Source of the DNA: Firmicutes bacterium UBA2296
Lineage (GTDB): Bacteria; Bacillota; UBA994
Assembly: GCA_002345475.1 (NCBI GenBank)
Contig: DDWC01000145.1
Coordinates: 1-11,725, forward strand
Direction of reading: 5' to 3'
Length of the DNA stretch: 11,725 nt
Below the pieces are notes generated by a model. The model saw only the letters and a program-made list of their open reading frames with translations. It was not told the origin of the DNA and made no database searches. How positions within the stretch are numbered: position 1 is the stretch's first letter; every line of letters starts with the position of its first letter. Made by a program: the position numbers and the translations under genes. Positions 11,421 through 11,725 of the stretch are shown here, piece by piece.

Positions 11421-11725
11421 ATGAAAAAGAAACAAACGTTGCTTGTGATGCTGTGTATGCCTGTGCTGTTGCTTCCGATTTCTCTTGTTGCTGAAGGTGC
11501 CGCTGACCGTTTTTCGGACGTACGTAACCATTGGGGTGAACCCAACATCAGCAACTGGTGGCGCCTGGGACTTGTGGGAGGGTACCATGACGGAACATTC
11601 AGACCAGACAATACTGTCAACCGGGCAGAGTTTATCTCGTTTCTTAATCGTGCTTTCGGGTATGCGGAAGAAGCCTAAATTAGCTTTACCGATGTCAATC
11701 CCAATGACTGGTTCTACGGTGAAGT
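11421..11725 (+). pseudogene. SLH-domain surface protein with an in-frame stop (continues past the window)
   Basis: The reading frame starts with a signal peptide (MKKKQTLLVMLCMPVLLLPI, then SLVAEGA) and a full S-layer homology repeat at about residues 31-81: FSDVRNHW, LGLVGGYHDGTFRP and VNRAEFISFLNRAFGY. SLH repeats anchor proteins to pyruvylated secondary cell-wall polymers. The frame hits TAA at 11676-11678, but in the same frame the sequence continues ISFTDVNPNDWFYGE, the opening of a second SLH repeat. One base change (for example GAA to TAA) would explain it. Cause may be a nonsense mutation, a sequence error or readthrough. The start is uncertain: AAAGGAG (11397-11403) is 17 bases from this ATG and 2 bases from an in-frame TTG at 11406. 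I see no clear promoter or gene in 11185-11396. Confidence 0.7.

Overview
The window looks like two different genomes, or one genome with a large foreign block. Bases 1 to about 2050 are GC-rich with GC-ending codons and resemble a Desulfovibrio-like sulfate reducer: the first codons of a biotin carboxylase (minus strand), a small repeat-containing protein behind a possible flagellar-type (sigma-28) promoter (minus strand), and a four-repeat S1 RNA-binding protein (plus strand), with clean terminators. From about 2064 onward base use is more moderate. Gene content there (DUF512, Der, GpsA, VanZ-like, SLH) and strong GGAGG-type ribosome sites fit a Bacillota (Clostridia/Peptococcia-like) chromosome. 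These lineage assignments rest on remembered protein families, not on a search.

Layout. 1-2050: Desulfovibrio-like block. 2064-3460: a gene-free stretch of about 1.4 kb packed with repeats. It holds at least five unrelated 7-bp tandem repeats, three copies of a perfect 20-bp palindrome, a duplicated MITE-like element of about 125 bp with short terminal inverted repeats, and a dispersed inverted pair. 3461-7184: a housekeeping operon of a DUF512 radical-SAM-like protein, GTPase Der and glycerol-3-phosphate dehydrogenase GpsA, with 1-base overlap or short spacing. 7194-7357: a tRNA-Pro(GGG) with its own promoter and terminator. 7366-7988: a 17-bp perfect inverted repeat and a minus-strand pair, a coiled-coil protein followed by a DUF1328 membrane peptide. 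8012-8629: a VanZ-like membrane protein. 8651-9456: a strong promoter, a foldable leader, an unlisted 33-residue membrane microprotein, a secreted protein with a faint lytic-transglycosylase-like look, and a terminator. 9526-11184: an orphan Phd/YefM-like antitoxin, a six-helix membrane diguanylate cyclase and a terminator. 11421-11725: an SLH-domain protein interrupted by an in-frame TAA, after which the SLH reading frame continues.

How the genes work together: Der (50S ribosome assembly) and GpsA (phospholipid precursor) form a typical core growth operon. The region from 7.4 kb on is envelope and stress themed: small membrane peptides, VanZ-like protein, secreted protein, c-di-GMP synthesis and S-layer anchoring. 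The points most worth checking are the sharp compositional and taxonomic break near 2.05 kb, the heptad-repeat desert, the leader plus microprotein upstream of the secreted protein, and the stop codon inside the SLH protein.
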